A DNA stretch of 25,663 nt from an uncultured Eubacterium sp. (GTDB taxonomy: Bacteria; Bacillota; Clostridia; Oscillospirales; Acutalibacteraceae), in the NCBI GenBank assembly GCA_905233805.1, contig CAJOER010000008.1, positions 1 through 25,663 of the forward strand. Reading direction: 5' to 3'. Positions 1-8,492 of this stretch are shown here, one piece after another (position 1 is the stretch's first letter; each line of letters begins with the position of its first letter). The notes under the pieces are model-generated. The model did no database searches, was not told where the DNA came from, and saw only the letters and a list, made by a program, of their open reading frames with translations. The position numbers and the translations under genes were made by a program.

Positions 1-3000
1 GTCGGCGTGGTAGCAATTGTTGCTGCAGTCGGCGGCTTCGTGACCGGTCTTATGGCGGGCACATGCGTTGCAATGGCGGTTATCAGCTCAGTATTAATGG
101 GCGTTTTCTCAGTCATTTCGTGGGTAAGCACGGTCATCGGTCCGTACTTCTCCATGGTCACCATGGCGCTTACCGCCGTGCTGCTTGCCATGATGATTAT
201 CAATTTCCTTATTCAGGAATTCAAAAAGGTCATCAAAAGCGAATTCCAGACCGAAAAGCCTGATTTCATTTTTGATACGCGTGAGACCAAGGACGGCACC
301 TTCAATGTCGTTTACGAATGTGTGACAAGCGGAGGAGGCGCAAGCACCGATTTCAGTGAGCTTTCCGCTTACGCGCAGGGAAAGCACAGCGACGTTCAGG
401 ATGTAAACGCTGCAAAGCAGTGGAAATGGACTGTTATGGGAATTACCAGGGACCCGCGCATAGGCAGTCCGATTGTTGCCGACAAAAACGGCAATGTCTT
501 CAAACAGGTAAACGGCAACGCCGGCAATCTTAACGGATATGAAAGCGTTAAGTATTTCGGCGAGCGTGCCCCCGGCGATTTCAATGCTTTTTGCAGCACA
601 AATGAAGTCGGCGGCGCATACCTTCATTATCACACCGAAGAAACCATTAAAGACTTTGAGCCCAAGGAAGAAAAGCAGGAGGAAGCGCCTGTTCAGGATG
701 ACAACAACGAGGGCGAAAACAATAACGAAAACAATGATAATGAAAACACTGACAATAATGAAAACGGCGGTGAAAACGAAGACGATAACCAAACCGAAAC
801 CGAGCCTGCAAAAGAGGTAAGCTACATTTCAGATATTGTTGTAGCGGTTGCGTCCGATCCCGAGTCGGCGAGAAACGAGCTTATTAAGCGAGAAACAAAA
901 ACCTATGTGTTTGACCACAACCTCTCCCCTCATCAGGATTTTGCAACCTATATCGGCTATTCGCTTACCACTGACCCTAAAGACGCTATCAAGGATATCC
1001 GTATAGCGCCGAATGTAGGTCAGAACACAAGCACAAACAACATTTATTACGGCGAGGCGTCGTATACCTATTCCCACGTTCTCGGCTGGGATACGGGAAC
1101 GGGCAACAAGCAGGGTATTCCGCCTTGCGACGCGCTCTATTATTCCAAGGACGAGCGCACGGGCGACCCGATTCCCGCCGATAACCTTGTAACCGCAGAT
1201 AAGCTTGAAACCTACGGTGCTGCGGATTCGGAGTGGATACCCGTATCCTATTTCGGCAACGACCAGCCGTACAACTTTGAGCTTCATTATGAAGTGTTTG
1301 ACGACAATACGGGAATCAGCTTCTATAAAACTAAAAAAGATAACTATCTGAATAAAATGCCGTCTTCGTATCTCTATTTCAAACCGGAGAATGCGAAAAA
1401 CAGCGGCGAAAGATACCTTTCGGGTTTGCTCTTCATGGGCGGCACCGACTGGAGAGATACCGTATTTGACGATGTTGAAGCAGAGGTCAGCGACCTCTGG
1501 TATAAGCTCCTTGAAAACAGAAAGACCGAATCGCCTTCTGCACAGACCGATTTGAGCTGGTCGGTCGGCAACAGAAAGAATGCGACCATAGGACATCTTC
1601 ACTCTTACCTGCTCTATACATGGACCTATTATCCCAAGCGTGCGCTTACTAACGCTGTTATCTATCAGGGCGACAGCTACAGCGACACCCTTCCTTACAG
1701 TATGAGCAAGGCGCTTGACGGTGTGCAGCAGAGCTTTGTAGCTGCGACCAATATTCAGCAGCAGTATTGGGATGTTGAAGAAATCTATCGCTTTATTCCC
1801 ACGAATAATACCTTTATGAATTACCGTTGCGGCTGCACGATGAGCGACCAGATTGAATACACAAAGCGTATGAAGAAATATCGCACCAAGACGCTGGCAG
1901 AGGGGGTTCCGTTTGGCTACAAAAAAATGCCGTATCTGCCTACCGCGCTTTATCTCTGCGGTCCCGTGAGCGGCAGAGACCCGCTGAAACTCAGCGATGT
2001 CATTATTACCGAGGACACCTTTGAATGTACCTATGATAACGGTGTTTATCATTATGATACAGATCATTCTATCAGCCCTTTGGACGGCAAGGATCACGGC
2101 ACTGCTTACACACTTGCACCCGACCCGAACGGCAGATATCACGACAGTAAGCTCAAAGCCTCTGGCGACTTCAAGCCTGTGGTGGATATTAAAAATCCGT
2201 ATTCAACAACGCCGTTCAACCTCGGATATCCCGATTCATGGGATGAGGACGACGAGTTCCAGCGTGAAACCCGCCCCTGTTACATCTACTTAAGAGGGCA
2301 GAGAACCGATAAACCGAAATACATTTCCTCGCTCTCCATCGGTGCGTACTCCAGAGCGCAGTTCAAAAAGGATAATCCCGACCAGGACAGCGATTTGGCG
2401 GATGGAATGACGGAGGGCAACGCTATGTTTGCTGCGACTTCCGGCTGTTCGGACGAGATGATTGTCTATAACATTGCGCTGGAGAATCAGAAGGACGCCT
2501 GGTATATGCGCCAGTCTGACGGCAAGGGCAAAACGGACGCGCCGGAAGACAAGCCGGCGGCGTATGTAGGAATAACAAGAACGAACGACCCGAATAAAGC
2601 AATTACGGGCGTTATCCTGTATCAGATCAAGGATATGATCGCGCCGAATCAGATTACCTGCGACGACGTTAAATACACCTGTGCAGGCTCCACGATGCCG
2701 ATTGTAATGGACGGCAAAAATTATTTCCTTTATTATTCCAAAAACACGGGCGACTCCGTAGGCCTCCCGATCGAGGATATCAAAATCGATACAACGCCGC
2801 TGGTGACGGGCTACGCCACGAATTTATGCGCCGATAAGGAGCACAACGTGCCCTACGGCAACCCGAATCAGACCTGTTATATTCATACAAAATACACGGG
2901 TAACCGCGACTTCTTCAACAAGTTCTATATCGGCAAGGGCGAAACGAAGCACGCCGCCATGTGCGACCTGCTGAGTCAGGGCTGCGTTGAGTGTATGGAT

Positions 3001-3615
3001 ATTAACCTCAATGACGGCATCCGCGGAGATACGATACTGCTCGGCTACCGTATGAGCGCAGTTGACCCGAACGCTAAAAAGGCAATCCGCGAGCTGCAGG
3101 AGTCGGAAAAAATTTACGATATTATCTTCACAAGCGGCGAACCGTATCACAGCGACGGTATCATTAACAAAAATGTTTATTATCAACCTGTCGGCAACGA
3201 AGACTTCAACGGTTTTGCCGGCAAGGAACTGTATATGTATTTTGCTTCGCCTTATTATTCGGCGGAATACAACAAAGTGCATAACGCCAAAACGCGCCTT
3301 CCGCAGGAAGTGTTTACCGGCTATCTGACAAAGCTTGCCTTTGCGCAGAGTGACCGCGTTCCGTATAACGAAACGGTTGCCGCTTCCTCAGATTCGCAGA
3401 ATATTCTGCGCTGGGAGTATGTAATGCAAAGCGATAACACAAACCCCGTCGACCTGAACGAAAGCGCGATAAGCTATTCGCCGCACCACGCAAAGGATGT
3501 GCGCATTTCAATGTTCGCGCAGCGCAGCGACGGCAGCGTCAAGCCCGCGGGCGAAATTACTGGCGGATTTGTAGAAAGCACCTATGCAGTAGGTGATTTG
3601 GAATTCGGTAAATAA
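1..3615 (+). CDS. Large membrane-anchored surface protein, 5' end outside window
   Basis: The frame is open from base 1, so the visible 1202 residues from the GTG at 7 are probably only the C-terminal part. Residues about 1-70 are two or three hydrophobic segments ending in a basic stretch (FKKVIK), so the chain is membrane-anchored near this end. An acidic Asn/Glu-rich linker (about 217-270) separates a small domain from a long, apparently extracellular region with many Tyr and Asn and scattered Cys (for example CGC at 608-610 and C997). That region repeats a short motif of the form YxGYxxTxDPxxAIxDI near residues 315, 538, 760, 853 and 1012. The motif recurs once in each of the three proteins downstream. 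The stop is 15 bp before the next start, so the genes are probably co-transcribed. I do not recognise the family. Secretion or conjugation machinery, or a surface adhesin, are possible but unproven. Confidence 0.8.
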   Translation, partial: VGVVAIVAAVGGFVTGLMAGTCVAMAVISSVLMGVFSVISWVSTVIGPYFSMVTMALTAVLLAMMIINFLIQEFKKVIKSEFQTEKPDFIFDTRETKDGTFNVVYECVTSGGGASTDFSELSAYAQGKHSDVQDVNAAKQWKWTVMGITRDPRIGSPIVADKNGNVFKQVNGNAGNLNGYESVKYFGERAPGDFNAFCSTNEVGGAYLHYHTEETIKDFEPKEEKQEEAPVQDDNNEGENNNENNDNENTDNNENGGENEDDNQTETEPAKEVSYISDIVVAVASDPESARNELIKRETKTYVFDHNLSPHQDFATYIGYSLTTDPKDAIKDIRIAPNVGQNTSTNNIYYGEASYTYSHVLGWDTGTGNKQGIPPCDALYYSKDERTGDPIPADNLVTADKLETYGAADSEWIPVSYFGNDQPYNFELHYEVFDDNTGISFYKTKKDNYLNKMPSSYLYFKPENAKNSGERYLSGLLFMGGTDWRDTVFDDVEAEVSDLWYKLLENRKTESPSAQTDLSWSVGNRKNATIGHLHSYLLYTWTYYPKRALTNAVIYQGDSYSDTLPYSMSKALDGVQQSFVAATNIQQQYWDVEEIYRFIPTNNTFMNYRCGCTMSDQIEYTKRMKKYRTKTLAEGVPFGYKKMPYLPTALYLCGPVSGRDPLKLSDVIITEDTFECTYDNGVYHYDTDHSISPLDGKDHGTAYTLAPDPNGRYHDSKLKASGDFKPVVDIKNPYSTTPFNLGYPDSWDEDDEFQRETRPCYIYLRGQRTDKPKYISSLSIGAYSRAQFKKDNPDQDSDLADGMTEGNAMFAATSGCSDEMIVYNIALENQKDAWYMRQSDGKGKTDAPEDKPAAYVGITRTNDPNKAITGVILYQIKDMIAPNQITCDDVKYTCAGSTMPIVMDGKNYFLYYSKNTGDSVGLPIEDIKIDTTPLVTGYATNLCADKEHNVPYGNPNQTCYIHTKYTGNRDFFNKFYIGKGETKHAAMCDLLSQGCVECMDINLNDGIRGDTILLGYRMSAVDPNAKKAIRELQESEKIYDIIFTSGEPYHSDGIINKNVYYQPVGNEDFNGFAGKELYMYFASPYYSAEYNKVHNAKTRLPQEVFTGYLTKLAFAQSDRVPYNETVAASSDSQNILRWEYVMQSDNTNPVDLNESAISYSPHHAKDVRISMFAQRSDGSVKPAGEITGGFVESTYAVGDLEFGK

Positions 3616-3630
3616 AAAAGGAGAGCCATT

Positions 3631-6006
3631 ATGAAACATTTATCAAGAGCAATTATGGCTGTATTTATGGCAATACTGATGGGAACCCTGTTTCCCGTTC
3701 AGGTCTTTGCCGATACGCCCGATTATATAGGTGAAATTAAGGTCTACGAGGGCAACTGTAAGAATGCCGAAAAAGAGGGATATACCATTCTTTGCGACGA
3801 CGACGGCAAGCCGATTGACCTGAACAACGATTCAGGCTCTGACGATATAGGTGCAAAGGGCGACAAATCCGTTTATCTCGGCTACAAAACCACGAAGAAA
3901 AAAAGCGAAGCAATTACCGACCTTGCCCTTATGAATATGAAGGGCGGCTACGATGTTGCTGAATACGAAAAGCTGATGGCAGGTCAGATGAGCCAGCAGA
4001 TTGTTCCGTTTGTGGAAAGCTTCCTTGCCGCAATTAACGAGTACCGCGAAAATTACAATTCCGATAATGCGGAGAATAAAGGCAGAGCGCAGTTTGTTCA
4101 TGATGCGCTGAACAAGCTGACCGATGACGATTGCGGCGGCGCAGGACTCGGCGATTTATTCCTTAACGAAACGGTTTATGAAATGGCAAAGCCTAAGTAT
4201 GAAGCGCTCTCCGATAAGGAAAAGGAAAAGAAATCGTTTTACGATGTAAACAACGAAGTGCGCGATTCTCTTCCCGAAAGCGAGAAGAACAAGCACGCCG
4301 ATATTCTCACTATCGTTGCGCAGTCTAACGGTAAGGCAACACTTATGATGCAGAATCTGCTTACCCGCGCCGCAGATACAAACGACGATACGTGGCTTGA
4401 GCGTTTTGAAGGCACCACCTTTGACGATTTGCTTGACGCACAGGGCGGTTCTCCTACCGACGCTATGAAAAAGCTCGCCAAGAAATATGACGATGATGCG
4501 CAAAAGCTACTTGAAATGTGGGATGCGTTCCGTGACTGTCTTGCATCTTATGACGAATATGTTGCCAAAGTCGATGCATTCGATGAAAACGCAGCTACGG
4601 AACAAATAGAGCATTGTGAATTCCTGCTTGAACAGCTTCACCCGAAATACAATAAAGAGGAGTATTCAAAATTCTTTAACGAATACAATGAAATCAGGAA
4701 TCAGGTCAGGGAAATAACAGTTTACTCGCAGTTCATTGCAATACACGACTATCTTGAAAGCATCGATTATGAAGATGGCACACTGCTCGATTTCTTTATG
4801 ATGGAGTATGATGAAATCAATGACGATTTAACTATCCTTTATCCGCTGATTGCTTCGCTTTCAAAAGGTCAGCGTGCAGGTCTTGAATTTCTTTCATTAA
4901 AAGAATTGTTTTCTGTTGCTATGACTGATGAAAACGGGTATTCAGATATCGAGTTTGACGAAATTGAAGAGATTTCAATTTATGACGGCGTTGACCGCGG
5001 AATATATCAGAAAGGCGGTGTCGCTCTTACAAGCGATGCAATGCGAGCGGACGCTCTCGCTAAAATGAATCAGGACAACAGCATTTTCAGCGCATGGACT
5101 ACCGCTATGATAGTTTTAACTGCAACGACATTTGTTGCGTTTACAAGCTCTGCGGTTTCACTGGGCATTATGAAATATGATATTTCATCCTGCACAAAAG
5201 AAGTGAGCAGTCTTTCAAATGATATCAAACCGCTTACAAAAGGTCTGGCGGATGACGAAATAGGCGAACTTGAAACTCTGTTTACTAACGAAGATATTAT
5301 TAAAGGAAACAAAATTGATGCGCTTGAAACACAGGCAGTGACAGCAAACAGTTCAATTTGCAAAGGACTCGCAGTCGGTCTTGGCGTTGCGGTTATTGTT
5401 CTGGCTGCTGTTACAACTTATCTTTCATACCGCGATATGAAGGCGCATTATAACGTGGACTTTACTCCGATTCCTCACTATATGGTTGATGAAAAAGACA
5501 TCACAGGCTATAACTCAAAGGGCGAACAGATTATACTCAAGAATCAGGGCGCATACTACAAAGCCGTTGAGTGCAACCGTAAACAGGGCGATGATTACTT
5601 TGATGATATCGATACCTGCGCGGATATGAACGGCTGCGTAAACCCGCAGTGGCTCGCGCTCTATGCAGCAAAGAACGAAGCGGAAGACCCGATTTTAGCG
5701 GATTCCTTTAAGGTTGTTGTCGGCAGCACGGCAGTGCCGCAGGGCTACGAGACGGGCATCCATATGTTCGGCGAGAGCGCGGCGTTTAACCTGAACGATA
5801 AGCGCTACTGCTGGAACCAGAAGGCAAAGAGCATTATGGTTTACTTTAAAACGGATGAAGCTGCCGCCGGCACGGCGGGCTCCAACTTCACAGGCGGCAC
5901 GCTGGCGATTTCCGCGGGCGGCGGGCTTCTGCTCGGCGCAGCGGTGACTGCCCTCGGTATGACCGCCGCAAGAAAACGAAAGGAAAACAGTGCCGTTACG
6001 GCATAA
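3631..6006 (+). CDS. Tandem membrane surface protein, paralogue 1
   Basis: 791 residues; the ATG follows AAAGGAG with good spacing. A signal peptide (1-27, ending VFA before DTP) is followed by an ectodomain with YLGYKTT...EAITDLALMNMKGGY (82-107) and a helical region (about 110-290). A variable segment (about 291-375), a conserved block ending near 485, TM1 (about 488-512), a 65-residue variable loop and TM2 (about 578-600) come next. A conserved domain (605-740) holds DTCADMNGCVNPQWLALY and NLNDKRYCWNQKAKSIMVY. The protein ends in a Gly/Ala-rich TM3 (about 755-780) and a basic RKRKEN tail. The tail and signal peptide predict that the loop between TM1 and TM2 is cytoplasmic. It is the first of three paralogues and probably belongs to the same operon as the upstream giant. 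The family is unknown to me. A sensor, a structural surface protein or a conjugation-associated envelope protein would all fit this topology. Confidence 0.85.
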   Translation: MKHLSRAIMAVFMAILMGTLFPVQVFADTPDYIGEIKVYEGNCKNAEKEGYTILCDDDGKPIDLNNDSGSDDIGAKGDKSVYLGYKTTKKKSEAITDLALMNMKGGYDVAEYEKLMAGQMSQQIVPFVESFLAAINEYRENYNSDNAENKGRAQFVHDALNKLTDDDCGGAGLGDLFLNETVYEMAKPKYEALSDKEKEKKSFYDVNNEVRDSLPESEKNKHADILTIVAQSNGKATLMMQNLLTRAADTNDDTWLERFEGTTFDDLLDAQGGSPTDAMKKLAKKYDDDAQKLLEMWDAFRDCLASYDEYVAKVDAFDENAATEQIEHCEFLLEQLHPKYNKEEYSKFFNEYNEIRNQVREITVYSQFIAIHDYLESIDYEDGTLLDFFMMEYDEINDDLTILYPLIASLSKGQRAGLEFLSLKELFSVAMTDENGYSDIEFDEIEEISIYDGVDRGIYQKGGVALTSDAMRADALAKMNQDNSIFSAWTTAMIVLTATTFVAFTSSAVSLGIMKYDISSCTKEVSSLSNDIKPLTKGLADDEIGELETLFTNEDIIKGNKIDALETQAVTANSSICKGLAVGLGVAVIVLAAVTTYLSYRDMKAHYNVDFTPIPHYMVDEKDITGYNSKGEQIILKNQGAYYKAVECNRKQGDDYFDDIDTCADMNGCVNPQWLALYAAKNEAEDPILADSFKVVVGSTAVPQGYETGIHMFGESAAFNLNDKRYCWNQKAKSIMVYFKTDEAAAGTAGSNFTGGTLAISAGGGLLLGAAVTALGMTAARKRKENSAVTA

Positions 6007-6079
6007 AGGGGAATGTGCTATGAAAAAGATATCAAGCGTATTAATCGCAGTAATACTTGCCGTATTGATGGCAACGCTG
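5881..6079 (+). repeat. Near-identical junction repeat, copy 1
   Basis: These 199 bases cover the 3' end of paralogue 1, the 13-bp intergenic spacer with its ribosome binding site, and the signal-peptide start of paralogue 2. They match 8294-8492 at all but a handful of positions. A repeat running from gene end to gene start is the footprint of unequal crossing over that multiplied a whole gene unit of about 2.4 kb. Confidence 0.9.
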
Positions 6080-8419
6080 CTGCCCGCGCAGGTGTTTGCG
6101 GACACTCCTGATTATATCAGCGAAGTGAAAATCTTTATGGGCAGCACGGACGGCGCAGCCGATGAAGGATATACTATCCTGAACGGCGAGGATGGCAAAC
6201 CCGCCGACCTCAATGCAGACGCAGGCGCAACCGATGATTATGCAAAAGGCAACAATGCCGTTTACCTCGGTTATAAAACCACAAAAATCAGAAGCGAAGC
6301 GATTACGGACCTCGCTTTAATGAATATGAAGGGCGGCTATTCCGTTAAGGATTACGAAGCGCTGATGGACGGTCAGATGAGCGAGCAGATTGTGCCGTTC
6401 GTGGAAAACTTCCTTGCTACGATTAACGAATACCGTGAAAACTATAATTCTTCAAACAACGCCAACAAGGAAAGAGCAAAGTATATCCACGATATACTGA
6501 ACAAGCTGACCGATGACGATACCGACGGCGCAGGGCTCGGCGATTTGTTCCTTAACGAAACGGTTTACGAAATGGCAAAGCCGCAGTATGAAGCGCTCTC
6601 CGATAAGGAAAAGGAAACAAAATCCTTTTACGATGTAAATAACGAAGTGCGCGATTCTCTTCCCGAAAGTGAAAAGAACAAGCACGCTGATATTCTCACT
6701 ATCGTTGCGCAGTCCAACGGTAAGGCAACCCTGATGATGCAGAACCTGCTTACCCGCGCGGCGGATACAAGCGAGGATACATGGCTTGAGCGTTTTGAAG
6801 GCACTACCTTTGACGATTTGCTTGACGCACAGGGCGGTTCTCCTACCGACGCTATGAAGAAACTCGCCAAGAAATATGACGATGACGCGAACACACTTCT
6901 CGGCACCTGGGAAACCTTCAAAGAGGCGCTTGATAATTACGACGACGCGGTTGAAATAGTTGAGAATTATGACATCAGCGAATATACCGACGCTGCCGAT
7001 GCGATTGTTGATATGGAGGGAACCAACCCCGATGTTGACGACGCCGTTGATGCAGCGGTTGATTACGTTGAAGCGCAGGACAATGTTTCCGAAGCGCAGG
7101 ATGCGATGAACACCGTTCTTCTCCACGAATACCTTGACGGCATTGATTACGGCGACGGCACAATGCTCGATTTCTTTACGCAGCCCGTTGAGGATGTGGA
7201 AGACGATATCACAATGCTTTATCCGATTATCGCCTCTCTTTCCGACGGACAGAGAGCAGGTCTTGAATTCTTCTCTCTTAAGGAAATGCTGATGATAGGC
7301 GTAACGGATTCACTGGGCTACAAGGAAACTAAGCTTGACGAAATGCAGCCCATTTCCGTTTACGAGGGCGTTGACCGCGGCATTTACAAAAAGGGCGGCG
7401 TTGCGCTCACAAGCGACGCGCTCCGCAGTGATGCGCTTTCAAAAATGGTTGATGAAGAAACCGCGCTCTCCAAATGGTCAAATATTATGTGGTATATCAC
7501 CATCGGCACGGGTGCCGCAGCACTCTTGAGCGCTTTTGTATCACCTATCTTACATAGTATCGGTCACTATACTTATGGCGTTAAGGGTTGGAATGCCGTT
7601 GCTGAATATGGGAAAACGACGTCATTAGCAGAACAGGGCTTTGATTTCAGCAAGTGTTGGGATTCAAGTAGTCCTGACTATGCAAAAATGAAAGAATTAC
7701 TCTCAAAACAAGACGAAGTTTTTCATGGTTCTGCCGGTACCGGACGAGCGTTTACTACCGGTTATAAAGTAACATATTATCTTTCAGCAGGTCTGGCGGT
7801 TGCCTTTATCGTTTTGATTGCCGTTTCCTCCGTGCTTACCTATCTTGAAATGAGGGAGCATTACAAGGTGGATTACACCCCGATTCCGCATTATATGGTA
7901 GAGGAAAAGGATATTACGGGCTACAACGCAAAAGGCGAACAGATTATACTCAAGAATCAGGGCGCATACTACAAAGCCGTTGAGTGCAACCGCAAAAAAG
8001 GCGACGATTACTTCGGTAAAATTGATACCTGCGCGGATATGAACGGCTGCGTAAACCCGCAGTGGCTCGCGCTCTATGCAGCAAAGAACGAAACGGAAGA
8101 CCCGATTTTAGCGGATTCCTTTAAGGTTGTTGTAGGCGGCAGCGAGCTACCGCAGGGCTATGATACAGGCATTCACTTCTTCGGTGAGAAAGCAGCGTTT
8201 AACCTTAATGATAAGCGCTTCTGCTGGAATCAGAAAGCCAAGAGCATTATGGTTTACTTTAAGGTGGACAAAAACGCTGTAACAACAACCGGTTCCAACT
8301 TCACAGGCGGCACGCTGGCGATTTCCGCGGGCGGCGGGCTTCTGCTCGGCGCAGCGGTGACTGCCCTCGGTATGACCGCCGCAAGAAAACGCAAGGAAAA
8401 CAGTGCCGTTACGGCATAA
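6020..8419 (+). CDS. Tandem membrane surface protein, paralogue 2
   Basis: 799 residues from the ATG at 6020. An in-frame ATG at 5990 lies inside the previous gene, whereas 6020 has an AAAGGGGA ribosome binding site and starts the signal peptide MKKISSVLIAV...VFA. The layout matches paralogue 1: signal peptide, YLGYKTT motif, helical ectodomain, variable segment, TM1, cytoplasmic loop, TM2, conserved DTCADMNGCVNPQW domain, TM3, RKRKEN tail. The variable ectodomain segment is very acidic and rich in Asp, Ala and Val. The TM1-TM2 loop has no visible similarity to paralogue 1, yet flanking DNA is nearly identical (for example 7931-8135 against 5518-5722). That pattern points to recent duplication or gene conversion with local replacement. 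Function unknown. Confidence 0.85.
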   Translation: MKKISSVLIAVILAVLMATLLPAQVFADTPDYISEVKIFMGSTDGAADEGYTILNGEDGKPADLNADAGATDDYAKGNNAVYLGYKTTKIRSEAITDLALMNMKGGYSVKDYEALMDGQMSEQIVPFVENFLATINEYRENYNSSNNANKERAKYIHDILNKLTDDDTDGAGLGDLFLNETVYEMAKPQYEALSDKEKETKSFYDVNNEVRDSLPESEKNKHADILTIVAQSNGKATLMMQNLLTRAADTSEDTWLERFEGTTFDDLLDAQGGSPTDAMKKLAKKYDDDANTLLGTWETFKEALDNYDDAVEIVENYDISEYTDAADAIVDMEGTNPDVDDAVDAAVDYVEAQDNVSEAQDAMNTVLLHEYLDGIDYGDGTMLDFFTQPVEDVEDDITMLYPIIASLSDGQRAGLEFFSLKEMLMIGVTDSLGYKETKLDEMQPISVYEGVDRGIYKKGGVALTSDALRSDALSKMVDEETALSKWSNIMWYITIGTGAAALLSAFVSPILHSIGHYTYGVKGWNAVAEYGKTTSLAEQGFDFSKCWDSSSPDYAKMKELLSKQDEVFHGSAGTGRAFTTGYKVTYYLSAGLAVAFIVLIAVSSVLTYLEMREHYKVDYTPIPHYMVEEKDITGYNAKGEQIILKNQGAYYKAVECNRKKGDDYFGKIDTCADMNGCVNPQWLALYAAKNETEDPILADSFKVVVGGSELPQGYDTGIHFFGEKAAFNLNDKRFCWNQKAKSIMVYFKVDKNAVTTTGSNFTGGTLAISAGGGLLLGAAVTALGMTAARKRKENSAVTA

Positions 8420-8492
8420 AGGGGAATGTGCTATGAAAAAGATATCAAGAGTATTAATCGCAGTAATACTTGCCGTGTTAATGGCAACGCTG
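8294..8492 (+). repeat. Near-identical junction repeat, copy 2
   Basis: Second copy of the junction repeat, offset 2413 bp from the first. It spans the end of paralogue 2 and the start of paralogue 3. The corresponding end of paralogue 3 (about 10745-10883) encodes similar residues but has clearly diverged in DNA. Confidence 0.9.

Noticed and set aside
829..2142. Minus-strand ORF of 437 codons opposite the giant surface protein
   Set aside because: It is a codon-bias shadow: no ribosome binding site, no recognisable domain, and the plus frame carries a coherent protein with downstream operon partners. The same holds for the minus ORFs at 109-792, 2824-3282, 4156-4503 and 6452-7126.
5990..6019. 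Longer starts (5990 and 8403) for paralogues 2 and 3
   Set aside because: These ATGs lie inside the preceding gene without their own ribosome binding site and would put ten polar residues before the signal peptide.
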